From: Treponema_I sp045599005
GTDB taxonomy: Bacteria; Spirochaetota; Spirochaetia; Treponematales; Treponemataceae
DNA: 64,000 bases
Reading direction: 5' to 3'
Assembly (NCBI GenBank): GCA_045599005.1
Contig: JAZRVF010000001.1
Location: 62,001-126,000 of the forward strand
How positions within the stretch are numbered: the stretch's first letter is position 1; each line of letters begins with the position of its first letter. Below are positions 1-7,753 of the stretch, piece by piece. Under the pieces are notes generated by a model, which saw nothing but the letters and a program-made list of their open reading frames with translations, searched no databases and was not told the origin of the DNA. A program made the position numbers and the translations under genes.

Positions 1-654
1 GTTATCGCCGGTTTCAAGGCTCTGAATGCTGTCAAGGAACGGACAGGCAAAAAGAAGCCACATCTTGCAGTTGTTACAACAGTCACAAACAAAAACTACG
101 AGACACTTTCAGAGCTGGCAGAGGCAAGTAAGGAATTCAAGCTGGATTTCCATATTTACAACCTGGGTACTTATACAAACGATGAGATTGTTGCAAAACA
201 GAAAAAGTACATGAAGGAGAAACTGGATACTGACATTGACTGTCTTGAAGCCTACAACACCGGATTCAATGAGAATATTGACGGTCACAAGCTTTACGAC
301 ATCCTGCAGAAAATTCATTCAACAGATTATGGGGATGTCTCTATCACTGTTCCGGCTCTGAATCCTGAGAAAATCAATGAATACTATTCACGTCTGGATA
401 TTCCTGTCCGTGACCACTGTATTGTCCCATGGTGTCAGGCGGACATAAACTTCAATGGTGATGTTCACTTCTGCGCAGACTACACTGATTACATTCTGGG
501 CAACATCAAGGACCAGAGTTTCGCTGAGATCTACAACGGTGAGCGCGCCAACAAATTCCGCCGTGCAATCTACGAAAGTGAGGACGGAATGTTCCCCGGA
601 TGTATCCGCTGTTACCAGAACATGCTCTGCGGAAAAAAACGCAAAGGTTATTGA
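1..654 (+). CDS. Radical SAM/SPASM domain protein, C-terminal part
   Basis: The reading frame is open from base 1, so the gene starts outside the window; 217 codons are visible up to TGA at 652. The last 90 residues hold a cysteine pattern typical of SPASM domains that bind auxiliary Fe-S clusters: C and C around 'DHCIVPWC', a G-x4-C type element 'NGDVHFC', then CIRC and a final C in 'NMLCG'. The radical-SAM CxxxCxxC core would lie upstream and cannot be seen. SPASM proteins mature peptides or modify enzymes, but no precursor peptide or transporter is visible downstream, so the substrate is unknown. A strong terminator follows at 690-720. Confidence 0.75.
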   Translation, partial: VIAGFKALNAVKERTGKKKPHLAVVTTVTNKNYETLSELAEASKEFKLDFHIYNLGTYTNDEIVAKQKKYMKEKLDTDIDCLEAYNTGFNENIDGHKLYDILQKIHSTDYGDVSITVPALNPEKINEYYSRLDIPVRDHCIVPWCQADINFNGDVHFCADYTDYILGNIKDQSFAEIYNGERANKFRRAIYESEDGMFPGCIRCYQNMLCGKKRKGY

Positions 655-689
655 TGCGGAAAGACTGATTTTTCCCGGACAAACTGAGA

Positions 690-720
690 GGGCTGCCTTG
701 ATAGGCAGTCCTTTTTTTTT
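690..720 (+). terminator. Rho-independent terminator after the SPASM gene
   Basis: An 8-bp stem (GGGCTGCC pairing with GGCAGTCC, one G-T pair) with a 6-nt loop is followed by ten T residues. It separates the SPASM gene from the ytrA-like operon. Confidence 0.85.
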
Positions 721-749
721 GCGGTTGTAAAAAAAATTGTATTACTTTA

Positions 750-778
750 TTGACACAATATATGTATGCTTGTATTAT
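750..778 (+). promoter_or_regulatory. Sigma70-type promoter of the GntR/ABC operon
   Basis: TTGACA at 750-755, a 17-bp spacer and TATTAT at 773-778. The predicted start is near 785, inside the palindromic operator that follows. Confidence 0.75.
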
Positions 779-783
779 ACACT

Positions 784-805
784 TAATACAGTATTACAGT
801 AATAC
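784..805 (+). promoter_or_regulatory. Overlapping palindromic operator, probable autoregulation site
   Basis: Two interlocked 13-15 bp palindromes (TAATACAGTATTA and GTATTACAGTAATAC) share their middle arm. They lie at the predicted transcription start, ahead of a GntR-family regulator, which is the expected place for an autoregulatory YtrA-type operator. The protein-site pairing is inferred. Confidence 0.65.
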
Positions 806-842
806 AGAACAAACCTGAAAGGGTATATGCTGGAGGTGTTTA

Positions 843-1214
843 ATGGCATGGAATCTTGATTCCGACAGGCCGATTTTTGCACAGATCATGGAGCGGATTA
901 AACTGGATATTGTGTCGGGTGTGTACAAACCCGGTGACAGACTCCCATCCGTCCGTGAACTTGCAAGTGAGGCGGCAGTCAATCCCAACACGATGCAGAA
1001 AGCGTTTGCGGAACTGGAGCGGGACGGACTGGTTTATTCACAGAGAACTTCAGGGCGTTTTATTTCGGAGGATATTGCGATGATTGAGGAACTGCGCGAG
1101 TCATTGGCCCGCGGCAAAATGGAAGAACTTGTGGGTCACATGAAAAAACTTGGCTTTTCAAATGAAGATATGGTAAGTCTTCTGAAATCAATTCTTGATG
1201 AAAAAAACAGATGA
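843..1214 (+). CDS. GntR-family regulator, YtrA subfamily
   Basis: A 123-residue cytoplasmic DNA-binding protein. Residues about 10-75 form the GntR winged helix-turn-helix (motif 'GDRLPSVRELA' and 'NPNTMQKAFAELERDG'). The remaining 45 residues are a short helical tail, the length expected of the YtrA subfamily, which lacks a large effector domain. The start is fixed by GGAGGT at 832-837. It is the first gene of an operon with an ABC ATPase (18 nt away) and its permease, the usual YtrA arrangement, and a palindrome overlaps the predicted transcription start. It probably represses its own operon in response to membrane or antibiotic stress; the signal is unknown. Confidence 0.9.
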   Translation: MAWNLDSDRPIFAQIMERIKLDIVSGVYKPGDRLPSVRELASEAAVNPNTMQKAFAELERDGLVYSQRTSGRFISEDIAMIEELRESLARGKMEELVGHMKKLGFSNEDMVSLLKSILDEKNR

Positions 1215-1232
1215 GAGGAGGCACTGCAGAAA

Positions 1233-1931
1233 ATGGCAGCTTTAATAGAGCTTGACGGACTTACAAAAAAATACGGGTCAAAAACCGCCGTTGACAATAT
1301 GACAATGAACATTGAAGGCGGACACATTATCGGGCTTCTAGGGCCCAACGGCAGCGGAAAGACAACGCTGATAAAAATGCTGAACGGTCTTCTTGAGCCA
1401 ACCTCAGGATCAGTGCTGATAAACGGACTTCCTGTAGGACCCGAAAGCAAGAAAATAGTTTCCTACCTGCCTGACCAGACATATCTGAACATGAATCAGT
1501 CAGTCCGGGAAGTGATCGATTTCTTTGACGATTTTTATGATGACTTTGATGCGGAACGGGCTTATGACATGCTCTCCCGTCTTGGCATAAATCCGAAAGA
1601 CCGTCTTAAAACAATGTCCAAGGGAACAAAAGAGAAGGTCCAGCTGATTCTGGTAATGAGCCGTCGGGCAAAGCTTTATGTTCTTGACGAACCAATCGCC
1701 GGTGTTGATCCTGCAGCACGTGACTACATACTGAATGTGATCATCTCAAATTATGATCCAAGTGCTGCAATCCTGATTTCTACACATCTGATTTCGGATG
1801 TTGAGAGTATTCTTGACGAAGTGCTTTTTATCCGTGAGGGAAAAATACTTCTTCAGTCTTCTGTGGATGAAATCCGTGAGAAAGAAGGAAAATCTGTTGA
1901 CGCATTGTTCCGGGAGGTCTTTTCATGTTAG
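1233..1931 (+). CDS. ABC transporter ATP-binding protein (YtrB-like)
   Basis: A 232-residue nucleotide-binding domain. Walker A is 'GPNGSGKTT' (residues about 36-44) and Walker B with its glutamate is 'LYVLDEPIAGVD'. The ABC signature is degenerate: 'MSKGTKEKVQL' stands where LSGGQ is usual, as in several YtrB/CcmA-type exporters. The stop overlaps the start of the permease gene by 7 bp, so the two are translationally coupled. With the YtrA-type regulator in front, the likely role is export of an antimicrobial or toxic compound. Substrate is not determinable from sequence. Confidence 0.9.
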   Translation: MAALIELDGLTKKYGSKTAVDNMTMNIEGGHIIGLLGPNGSGKTTLIKMLNGLLEPTSGSVLINGLPVGPESKKIVSYLPDQTYLNMNQSVREVIDFFDDFYDDFDAERAYDMLSRLGINPKDRLKTMSKGTKEKVQLILVMSRRAKLYVLDEPIAGVDPAARDYILNVIISNYDPSAAILISTHLISDVESILDEVLFIREGKILLQSSVDEIREKEGKSVDALFREVFSC

Positions 1932-2755
1932 GAAAACTGATTAAACACGAGTTCAGAAATTCAGCCAGACAGATGGCGGCTCTTCTTGCTGTGCTGGCAG
2001 TTTTGACGGTTTTCGGATTTGCCGCCGGAAATACCATAAGTTATGCAAACAGGAACAATCTTGATGTTTCTGCTGTATCAGTCCTGATTGAAGTTGTGTT
2101 CATGCTTTCAGTCTTTGCGATTTACATCATTGTGTTTGTGAACCAGTGTGAGTCTTATTACAAGACAATGTACAGCCTCCGCGGTTATCTGACACACACG
2201 CTTCCTGCTACAGAACTGGAACTTCTGGTGTCGAAGCTGATTGTTTCCTTTTTATGGATTCTGGCAGCGACAGTGGTGTGCTCATTTGCCGGACTCCTGG
2301 TGATCAATTCAATGTCCGGAGGTGATTTCTTTGCGGCCATGAGTCGCGCAGAGTGGCGTTTTATGGCACAGATGCTTTATAAACATACAGGAATAAGTGT
2401 AGCTACGATCATTTTCCTTGTCGTGATGTACTTTACTGTAGGTGTCCTGACCGCGCTGCTCTTCTTCTTCTTCTGTATGGCAGTGGGGCAGCTGAGCACA
2501 AAGAACCGGAAGGCAGTCTCAATCTTTACAGGAATCGGAGTCCAGTGTCTGCTGCTGTTCATAAGTACATTTGTCTCACGGCTTTTTGTTGAGAGGATTA
2601 CAGATCTTCAGATCAGTCTTCAGATTACGGAAGAAACTTTCACAACCTTCCTTTCTGTGATGCTGTGGAGTTTTCTTGGTATGACTTTCGTGGTTGGAGT
2701 TCTTCTGTTCCTGGGGTGCTGGCTGATCAACAGAAAACATCTGAATCTGGAATAG
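1925..2755 (+). CDS. ABC transporter permease
   Basis: A 276-residue integral membrane protein with about six hydrophobic segments: about residues 20-38, 52-74, 104-128, 155-190, 196-215 and 245-270. No enzymatic motif is present. It is the membrane partner of the ATPase at 1233-1931, whose 3' end it overlaps; the start ATG at 1925 is preceded by GGGAGG within that gene. I place it in the ABC-2 type permease group from topology and context rather than from a diagnostic motif. Confidence 0.85.
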   Translation: MLGKLIKHEFRNSARQMAALLAVLAVLTVFGFAAGNTISYANRNNLDVSAVSVLIEVVFMLSVFAIYIIVFVNQCESYYKTMYSLRGYLTHTLPATELELLVSKLIVSFLWILAATVVCSFAGLLVINSMSGGDFFAAMSRAEWRFMAQMLYKHTGISVATIIFLVVMYFTVGVLTALLFFFFCMAVGQLSTKNRKAVSIFTGIGVQCLLLFISTFVSRLFVERITDLQISLQITEETFTTFLSVMLWSFLGMTFVVGVLLFLGCWLINRKHLNLE

Positions 2756-2791
2756 AATCCGGCTGAAAAATAAAGAAATATTCCTGAAAAA

Positions 2792-2845
2792 AAAGGCTTT
2801 CCGGGCACAATCTGCAAAGGGCAGTTTGTTGCTCTGAAAGCCTTT
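2792..2845. terminator. Bidirectional terminator
   Basis: A 10-bp perfect stem (AAAGGCTTTC with GAAAGCCTTT) encloses a second, imperfect stem. A-runs lie on the left and T-rich sequence on the right, so it can serve both the permease gene on + and the flagellar chaperone gene on -. Confidence 0.75.
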
Positions 2846-2869
2846 CTTTGTAAAAAATCAATATTGGAA

Positions 2870-3367
2870 TCAGCCCTGGATGTTCACCATTGATGCTGTG
2901 TGTTTTGTCTGTGCATAAACGGAATGACTGCCTCTGTAAGGATTGAGGATCGGTACAGTTGTTGTGGTCATCTGTTCCAGATGAAGTTTGAGAAGCTGTG
3001 CATTCTTTCGGTTCTGTTCCTGAACTGCCTGCTGGAGATGCGCAAGATCCTTCTTAATGGTAGGAATCATTTTTGCCTCGTTTGCAAAAAGTCCGTAATC
3101 TTCGTTTTTCATTGCGGATTCTTCGTACAGTTTCTCAAGTGGAGTAATCACTTTCTGCAGACTGCCGATATTGTCCACAATCTGTTCTTCAAGAAGAGAG
3201 TGGGCGAGGACTGAAGATGAGTTATCCTCGTTGATGCGGGATTCCTGCTGCTCAAGAACTGTCAGGTATTCCTTGAATTTGTTCCGCTGCTGTTCAAGCA
3301 GTGTGCGGAAACGCCGTAAAATAGCAATTCTTTCGTTGATCTCATCCTGTGTCAGTTCTTTTGCCAT
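2870..3367 (-). CDS. FlgN-like flagellar chaperone
   Basis: A 165-residue, highly helical protein rich in K, E and Q, with long coiled-coil heptads through residues 5-130 and a less ordered tail. The start is the ATG at 3367 ('MAKELTQDE'); the frame stays open further upstream into fliS, but that part is fliS sequence in another frame. It lies 5 bp after fliS and is co-transcribed with it. Size, all-helical character and pairing with fliS suggest an export chaperone of the FlgN type for hook-associated proteins. No motif proves this, so the name is a contextual inference. Confidence 0.6.
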   Translation of the reverse strand: MAKELTQDEINERIAILRRFRTLLEQQRNKFKEYLTVLEQQESRINEDNSSSVLAHSLLEEQIVDNIGSLQKVITPLEKLYEESAMKNEDYGLFANEAKMIPTIKKDLAHLQQAVQEQNRKNAQLLKLHLEQMTTTTVPILNPYRGSHSVYAQTKHTASMVNIQG

Positions 3368-3372
3368 AATGT

Positions 3373-3813
3373 TTACCCGTTTATATTGATATTTGTTCTG
3401 ATGCTTGGAGCTGAAACCGGAGCGGTGGTCGCAACTGCCGTCTTCCATGCGGTGTACAGTTCGTTCATCATTGATCTGACTGAAGTGATTTTTGTCTTGT
3501 CGTGACTGATGTTTGCAGACATAAGCTGCCGGTTGAAGAACACGTAAAGTGACATAAGGTTTTTTGCAACGTCACCGCCTCTGTCCATGTCCAGGGAAAT
3601 CATCAGTTCAGTAATGATCTCCTGTGATTTTACGATGCATGAATTGAGTTTTTCGATTAATCCGGGTCTGACTTTGCTGTTCTCATCAAAATATGATTCA
3701 GCTGTATCAAGCTGCCGGTCAACTTCATCGTAGAGCATAAGAATAAGTTTGCCTTGACTGGCAGTTTTCACGCCGGTTTCTTTATACGCAGAATATGCGT
3801 TTGGATAAGCCAC
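3373..3813 (-). CDS. fliS: Flagellin export chaperone FliS
   Basis: A 146-residue cytoplasmic chaperone that binds the C-terminus of flagellin and prevents premature polymerisation. The N-terminus ('YPNAYSAYKETGVKTAS', then 'KLILMLYDEVDRQL') is a clear FliS signature, followed by the usual helical bundle and a disordered tail rich in A, S and T. Translation starts at GTG (3813), with GGAGG five bases upstream. It is first in a two-gene operon with the FlgN-like gene. In spirochaetes the clients would be periplasmic flagellar core proteins. Confidence 0.92.
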   Translation of the reverse strand: MAYPNAYSAYKETGVKTASQGKLILMLYDEVDRQLDTAESYFDENSKVRPGLIEKLNSCIVKSQEIITELMISLDMDRGGDVAKNLMSLYVFFNRQLMSANISHDKTKITSVRSMMNELYTAWKTAVATTAPVSAPSIRTNINING

Positions 3814-3911
3814 AAATACCTCCGCAGTGCGTCTGTCTATGGACGGGCACTCTTTACTTCTATCGGAAGAAAAAAGTCAAAGTTTATAGAAAAAATAAAT
3901 TTTTTCGCTTT

Positions 3912-4016
3912 TGTCTTTTGGGCATGCTTCCGGAATAAACGGGGCACTTTGTTCGGGTTGTACTGCGTACAAACTCACACGTGCGCCCGTTTTTTCCTCC
4001 GCATGCCCAAAAGACA
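3912..4016. repeat. 105-bp inverted-repeat element
   Basis: Perfect 16-bp outer arms (TGTCTTTTGGGCATGC at 3912-3927 and its complement at 4001-4016) enclose further paired blocks (AAACGGG with CCCGTTT; GTTGTAC with GTACAAAC). Almost the whole element can fold into one long hairpin. It occupies the 304-bp gap between the divergent fliS and lepB genes, where I see no gene. Likely a dispersed non-coding repeat; copy number cannot be judged from this window. Confidence 0.75.
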
Positions 4017-4117
4017 TACGCTGACAGGGGATTTTATAAACTTTGCAGACGGGTGGCGGGTGGTGCATGGCGGTTTTTCTCTAGTCTATGTCCGGTTTTT
4101 CCGATATATTCTGTGTT

Positions 4118-5881
4118 ATGACAAAGAAGCTTTTAATCTCAAATGTTGCCGCAATTGTTTTGTGTCTGGTTTTTTCTGTTTTTCAGATAACTTTTTCTTC
4201 TGATATTGCACTGGTTGCTCTTCCGCTTTCACTTCTGTTCACCGCAGCTCAGGGTGTGTTTGTTTTTGTCGGACTGTTCCGCAGAAAAAGCTGGTGGTTC
4301 TATTCCATTGTCCGCAAAATGTATGAGTATGTGCCTTTTGTAACACTGCTTTCCTTTGTCTTCCGCCGTGCAGGCGCAAATGGAACGGAGCACTGGTATG
4401 ATGTGGTCTGTGTGTTACTCTGGGTTCTTCTTACAGTTGCTTCAAGAGTTTCTCTCTTTTTCCTGAGCCCCAAGCGGGTGTTTGTACAGAATGCTGATTT
4501 TGCTCCGCTTAAAGAAATTTTTGAGACCAGAAAAACTCCGGTGGCCGAAAAAGTCCTGTTTGAGATCTTTGGCTGGATTGACGCTTTTATTCAGGCAGCA
4601 TTTATTGTTGCTCTCATCAATACATTCATCTTCCAGCTTTATGAAATCCCTTCCGAAAGTATGGTGCCTCAGTTCCTGATCAAAGACCGGGTCGTGGTAG
4701 GCAAATTCACAAGCGGACCGAAATTCCCCCTGTCTGATGTTGGAATCCCCCAGATCAGGACCTACAAACGTGGAGACATTGTTGTATTCCGCAATCCTCA
4801 TTACAGTACAGGCCGTCAGGATGAGGTGAAGTCATTCCTGTCGCAGCTTGTCTATACAGTCACATTTACGCTGGTCAACCTGAACGTTGAGCCTGACGGA
4901 ACCTACAAAGCTGATCCTCTTGTAAAACGTGTGACCGGACTGCCCGGTGAGCAGCTTATGATGCAGGACGGAATCCTTTATGCACGCACTGCCGCTTCTG
5001 ACAAGTTTGAACCTGTTTCCGAAGAATGGGTGGCATGGAACCTGAACGATCTGGATGCGGACACAAAGAGCAAAGTGGAGTATCTTCCCATTGCACAGGA
5101 TCAGTATGAATCAATGATTGAAGTTGAGAAACTCCGCAACGCCTTTGATTATGAGGAAGCTGCTTCCGAATGTCTTGAGCTGGCTGATGCTTTTGTCCGC
5201 ATGCGCAACATCATGCAGCCGGAACTTGCGCTTAAACCCGGTGAGGCTGTTCCTGAACTCCTGAGTAAAAACGATTTTGAAGTTCTGCCTCTTCTGAACA
5301 GAGCCGAGAGTCTTACTTCAAAATTCCTGACTGTAAAAGGCGGTGCTGAATGGTTCAAAGTTTTTGTCTCCGACTGGACGAATGATTATGAAACTCTCAA
5401 GAATACGGGCACCGGTTACGTAAACGACAATCTTTATGATGAGTCCTGCTACCGCCTTAATATTATGATCAAACGCTGTTTTGCAAGGATTGTTGTCCGC
5501 AGCATGGAATTCTATTTTGATGGAAATGCGTCCTTGAGGACCCAGGATCCCTTACGCAAAGCCTATTTTGAAGAAGCGAACAAACTTTATCTTTACTGCA
5601 ATCTTATGAACGGCCGCAACATGCCGGTGTTCCCTGCCAATGACGCTGACGGAAATCCTCAGTACATTCCTGAGAACAGTTATTTCATGATGGGTGACAA
5701 CCGCTTCAATTCCCTGGACATGCGCCATTCTTACGAGGACACAGTCATCAATCTTACGGAATTTGATTCCCGTTCAGTGCGCTACACATCCTATGTGGAA
5801 CCGCAGTATGTAAGCGGATCCCGGATTCTGGGCTGTCCTTCAATCCGTTTCTGGCCTCTTGACCGTTTCAACCTGCTGTAA
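4118..5881 (+). CDS. lepB: Signal peptidase I with large insertion
   Basis: Inner-membrane serine protease that removes signal peptides after Sec export. Three or four hydrophobic segments precede the catalytic part: residues about 5-55, 75-115 and 155-175. The nucleophile serine is in 'EIPSESMVPQF' (about residue 181), the general-base lysine in 'LVKRVTGLPGE' (about 270), and 'MGDNRFNSLDMRHS' closes the fold near 525. Between the lysine box and the GDNR box lie about 240 residues, far more than the usual insert, giving 587 aa. No Shine-Dalgarno is present. ATG 4118 lies 8 bases after a TATATT box, so it may be leaderless, though no good -35 is visible; ATG 4088 is the alternative start. Confidence 0.88.
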   Translation: MTKKLLISNVAAIVLCLVFSVFQITFSSDIALVALPLSLLFTAAQGVFVFVGLFRRKSWWFYSIVRKMYEYVPFVTLLSFVFRRAGANGTEHWYDVVCVLLWVLLTVASRVSLFFLSPKRVFVQNADFAPLKEIFETRKTPVAEKVLFEIFGWIDAFIQAAFIVALINTFIFQLYEIPSESMVPQFLIKDRVVVGKFTSGPKFPLSDVGIPQIRTYKRGDIVVFRNPHYSTGRQDEVKSFLSQLVYTVTFTLVNLNVEPDGTYKADPLVKRVTGLPGEQLMMQDGILYARTAASDKFEPVSEEWVAWNLNDLDADTKSKVEYLPIAQDQYESMIEVEKLRNAFDYEEAASECLELADAFVRMRNIMQPELALKPGEAVPELLSKNDFEVLPLLNRAESLTSKFLTVKGGAEWFKVFVSDWTNDYETLKNTGTGYVNDNLYDESCYRLNIMIKRCFARIVVRSMEFYFDGNASLRTQDPLRKAYFEEANKLYLYCNLMNGRNMPVFPANDADGNPQYIPENSYFMMGDNRFNSLDMRHSYEDTVINLTEFDSRSVRYTSYVEPQYVSGSRILGCPSIRFWPLDRFNLL

Positions 5882-5895
5882 GATTTCAGACTGAA

Positions 5896-5976
5896 AATAA
5901 ACGGAAATATGCCTTTACGGACAGTAACCTGGTATATGTATAAAAATGCGGGAAGGAAGGCAGTGACTGTCAAAAA
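5896..5976 (+). repeat. Dispersed repeat, copy A
   Basis: About 80 bp starting AATAAACGGAAA and ending GACTGTCAAAAA. It matches copy B at 30311-30385 in the same orientation with scattered substitutions and small gaps. Both copies contain a short hairpin around TTACGG...GTAAC. No protein-coding role is apparent. Confidence 0.7.
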
Positions 5977-6252
5977 CATTCGCAAGACGGAATAATGGTT
6001 TCTTTACCGGCTTGCGAATGTAGCGAGCGACGCTAATTAGCGATTTTGACAGTTGCTGACTGACTGGTAGTGTTTTGTCAGAAACCAAGTTTTATCAAAC
6101 CTAAAAATCGTGAATGTACGGCAAGAAAAATCCAGCGACAACAAAGCCACTCTGAAGGTTGACAAGTACATTTTACGAAGGAAAATGTACGCAGTCGATA
6201 CTTATTACCTTCAGCGTGGCGATTTGGCGCGATTTTTCTGATAGTACATTCA
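5961..6252. repeat. Nested inverted repeats in a 390-bp gene-free stretch
   Basis: The gap 5882-6271 holds no gene. After repeat copy A there are two cruciforms. The first has arms 5961-5975 with 6044-6058, CATTCGCAAG 5977-5986 with 6011-6020, and the perfect palindrome CGCTAATTAGCG at 6031-6042. The second spans 6111-6252 and has four stacked arm pairs: TGAATGTAC/GTACATTCA, GAAAAATC/GATTTTTC, a 14-bp pair at 6146-6159 with 6207-6220, and GTACATTTT/AAAATGTAC. Long-hairpin elements of this kind often are non-autonomous mobile repeats or processed RNA; which applies here is unknown. Confidence 0.75.
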
Positions 6253-6271
6253 AACACTTATAACTATAAAA

Positions 6272-6883
6272 TCAGCGGACGAACTGCAGGTAACTGTTTC
6301 TCTCCGGATTATAAAGGAACAGGGTTTCGTGTTCGTATTCGTAAATCATTCCGATGTGTGTGCAGCAGTTAAAGATCTGCAGAAAGTGCATCTCACAGTC
6401 CATGTCTTCAGGTGCGCCTGCTCTGCGTGTACAGGCAATGGCTCCGAATTCGATAAACTCCTTTGAGATACGGTACTCACCGTTGTAATAGTTTACGCCA
6501 GTGTATCCTGACAGGTCATCCCTTGTAAAAAGAATGTCAACCAGACCGTTGTTGTCAAAAATAACACCATCTTCCTGCATTTCGTACAGTTTCCATTCAC
6601 CGAGAATTTCTTCCGGTGTCACCATTGTGTAAAAAGACACTTCAGGTTCCTCCGTGATCTGAGGATTCTGCTCAGTTTCCTGTGTCTGCTCTGTCTGACC
6701 GGGCTGGGGTTCAACAACCGGTTCTGTCTCCGGCGGAATCTCAACTGAAGGAGTTCCCGGTATTTCTTCAACAGCGGGAGTTTTTTCCTGCTCAGGTTTT
6801 GTACCGCAGGAAGTGAAAAGGGCAGTCAGGACAAAAAGACCTGCAAGAATCATCAGCCTGAAAGAAAGTTTTTTTCTGTTCAT
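6272..6883 (-). CDS. META-domain lipoprotein
   Basis: A 203-residue exported lipoprotein. The lipobox is 'LFTSC' near residue 27, after a basic start and hydrophobic stretch. Residues about 30-80 are a linker rich in P, E and Q. The C-terminal 115 residues resemble a META/HslJ domain: 'ILGEWKLYEM', then 'GYTGVNYYNGEYRI', then 'ACTRRAG' and an E-rich closing strand. META domains occur in heat-shock and secretion-related lipoproteins of unknown biochemistry. ATG 6883 is chosen because AGGAG lies 6 bases upstream; the frame is open 12 codons further. It lies 39 bp after nudC in the same direction. Confidence 0.75.
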   Translation of the reverse strand: MNRKKLSFRLMILAGLFVLTALFTSCGTKPEQEKTPAVEEIPGTPSVEIPPETEPVVEPQPGQTEQTQETEQNPQITEEPEVSFYTMVTPEEILGEWKLYEMQEDGVIFDNNGLVDILFTRDDLSGYTGVNYYNGEYRISKEFIEFGAIACTRRAGAPEDMDCEMHFLQIFNCCTHIGMIYEYEHETLFLYNPERNSYLQFVR

Positions 6884-6922
6884 GTTACGCTCCTGAAAAG
6901 TTAAAAGTTCATTCAACAATTT

Positions 6923-7696
6923 TTAGGCGATTCCGTGAATCAGTTCCCAGGCAAGAGAACCTTCCGGCGGAACAACCGGAAGTTCATCAGGGGAAAACCA
7001 CAGAGCTTCAGCAAGTTCCTCTTCCTGGACACGAATCTCACCGGAATCGTATTCAGCATAAAAACCGAGCATCAGCTGATTTGGAAAGGGCCAGCTCTGG
7101 CTTTTTGCATATTTTACATTTTTCACGATAATTCCGGTTTCTTCAAGTACTTCCCGCGCAACACATTCTTCTGCCGTTTCTCCGGGTTCCATAAAACCGG
7201 CAATACATGTGTAGAAATCCGGACGCATCACATGCTTTGCCAGAAGAATCCTGTCCTCTTTTTTTACAAGCACAATGATGCAGGGCGCAATCTGCGGAAA
7301 CCAGATTTTCTTGCAGGAGGTGCAGGTCCGTGCCGTAAAGAAGGAATCGTCTTCAAGAGGAGCCCCGCAGAATCTGCAGAAATGCTCTGTCCCACGCCAT
7401 TCCAGAAGACCGTGGGCCCTTGCCGCAAGGGAAGAATACTCATGATTCCGGGCGAAAATGCTTCTGAGTGGAACAGAACTGCAACCTTCGGGAAGCTGTG
7501 CATCATTCTTCAGCATCATTCCGCAAAGCTGCTGTTCCGGCTCGGCAAAAAAATCAAGGGCTGAACCGTTGTTCATGCACTCCTCGAACACATTTCGGCC
7601 GGCAACAGACTGGTTTTCTGTGACAATAATGTTTTTGCCCTGAAAGATGAAAAAATGGTTTTCGGGCAGTTTCTGATAATCTTTTCTCATACTCAT
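6923..7696 (-). CDS. nudC: NAD+ diphosphatase (NudC-type Nudix hydrolase)
   Basis: A 257-residue cytoplasmic enzyme that hydrolyses NAD(H) to NMN and AMP and may remove NAD caps from RNA. A zinc ribbon (CRFCG...CTSC, about residues 112-133) precedes the Nudix box 'GFMEPGETAEECVAREVLEETGI' in split form: G-x5-E (GFMEPGE) and REVLEETG. The NudC-specific 'SQSWPFPNQLM' motif follows, versus SQPWPFP in the family. No Shine-Dalgarno is present; the ATG at 7696 lies 7 bases after an extended -10 (TGATATAAT), so the message is probably leaderless. It is divergent from the hydrolase gene, 57 bp away. Confidence 0.92.
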   Translation of the reverse strand: MSMRKDYQKLPENHFFIFQGKNIIVTENQSVAGRNVFEECMNNGSALDFFAEPEQQLCGMMLKNDAQLPEGCSSVPLRSIFARNHEYSSLAARAHGLLEWRGTEHFCRFCGAPLEDDSFFTARTCTSCKKIWFPQIAPCIIVLVKKEDRILLAKHVMRPDFYTCIAGFMEPGETAEECVAREVLEETGIIVKNVKYAKSQSWPFPNQLMLGFYAEYDSGEIRVQEEELAEALWFSPDELPVVPPEGSLAWELIHGIA

Positions 7697-7703
7697 GGGT
7701 GGA

Positions 7704-7712
7704 ATTATATCA
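7704..7712 (-). promoter_or_regulatory. Extended -10 promoter of nudC, leaderless
   Basis: TGATATAAT on the - strand with +1 predicted at 7697, one base before the ATG. The -35 is poor, which an extended -10 can compensate. Confidence 0.6.
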
Positions 7713-7718
7713 GATATG

Positions 7719-7747
7719 TTGCACTGAAAACATCAGGTACTTATAAT
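7719..7747 (+). promoter_or_regulatory. Promoter of the alpha/beta hydrolase, leaderless
   Basis: TTGCAC (7719-7724), 17-bp spacer, TATAAT (7742-7747). The predicted +1, seven bases on, is 7754, the A of the start ATG. It faces away from the nudC promoter and lies beside it. Confidence 0.7.
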
Positions 7748-7753
7748 CAAAGA

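Noticed and set aside
3368..3448. 27-codon extension of the FlgN-like protein into fliS
   Set aside because: The sequence is the fliS 3' end in another frame; ATG 3367 fits gene spacing.
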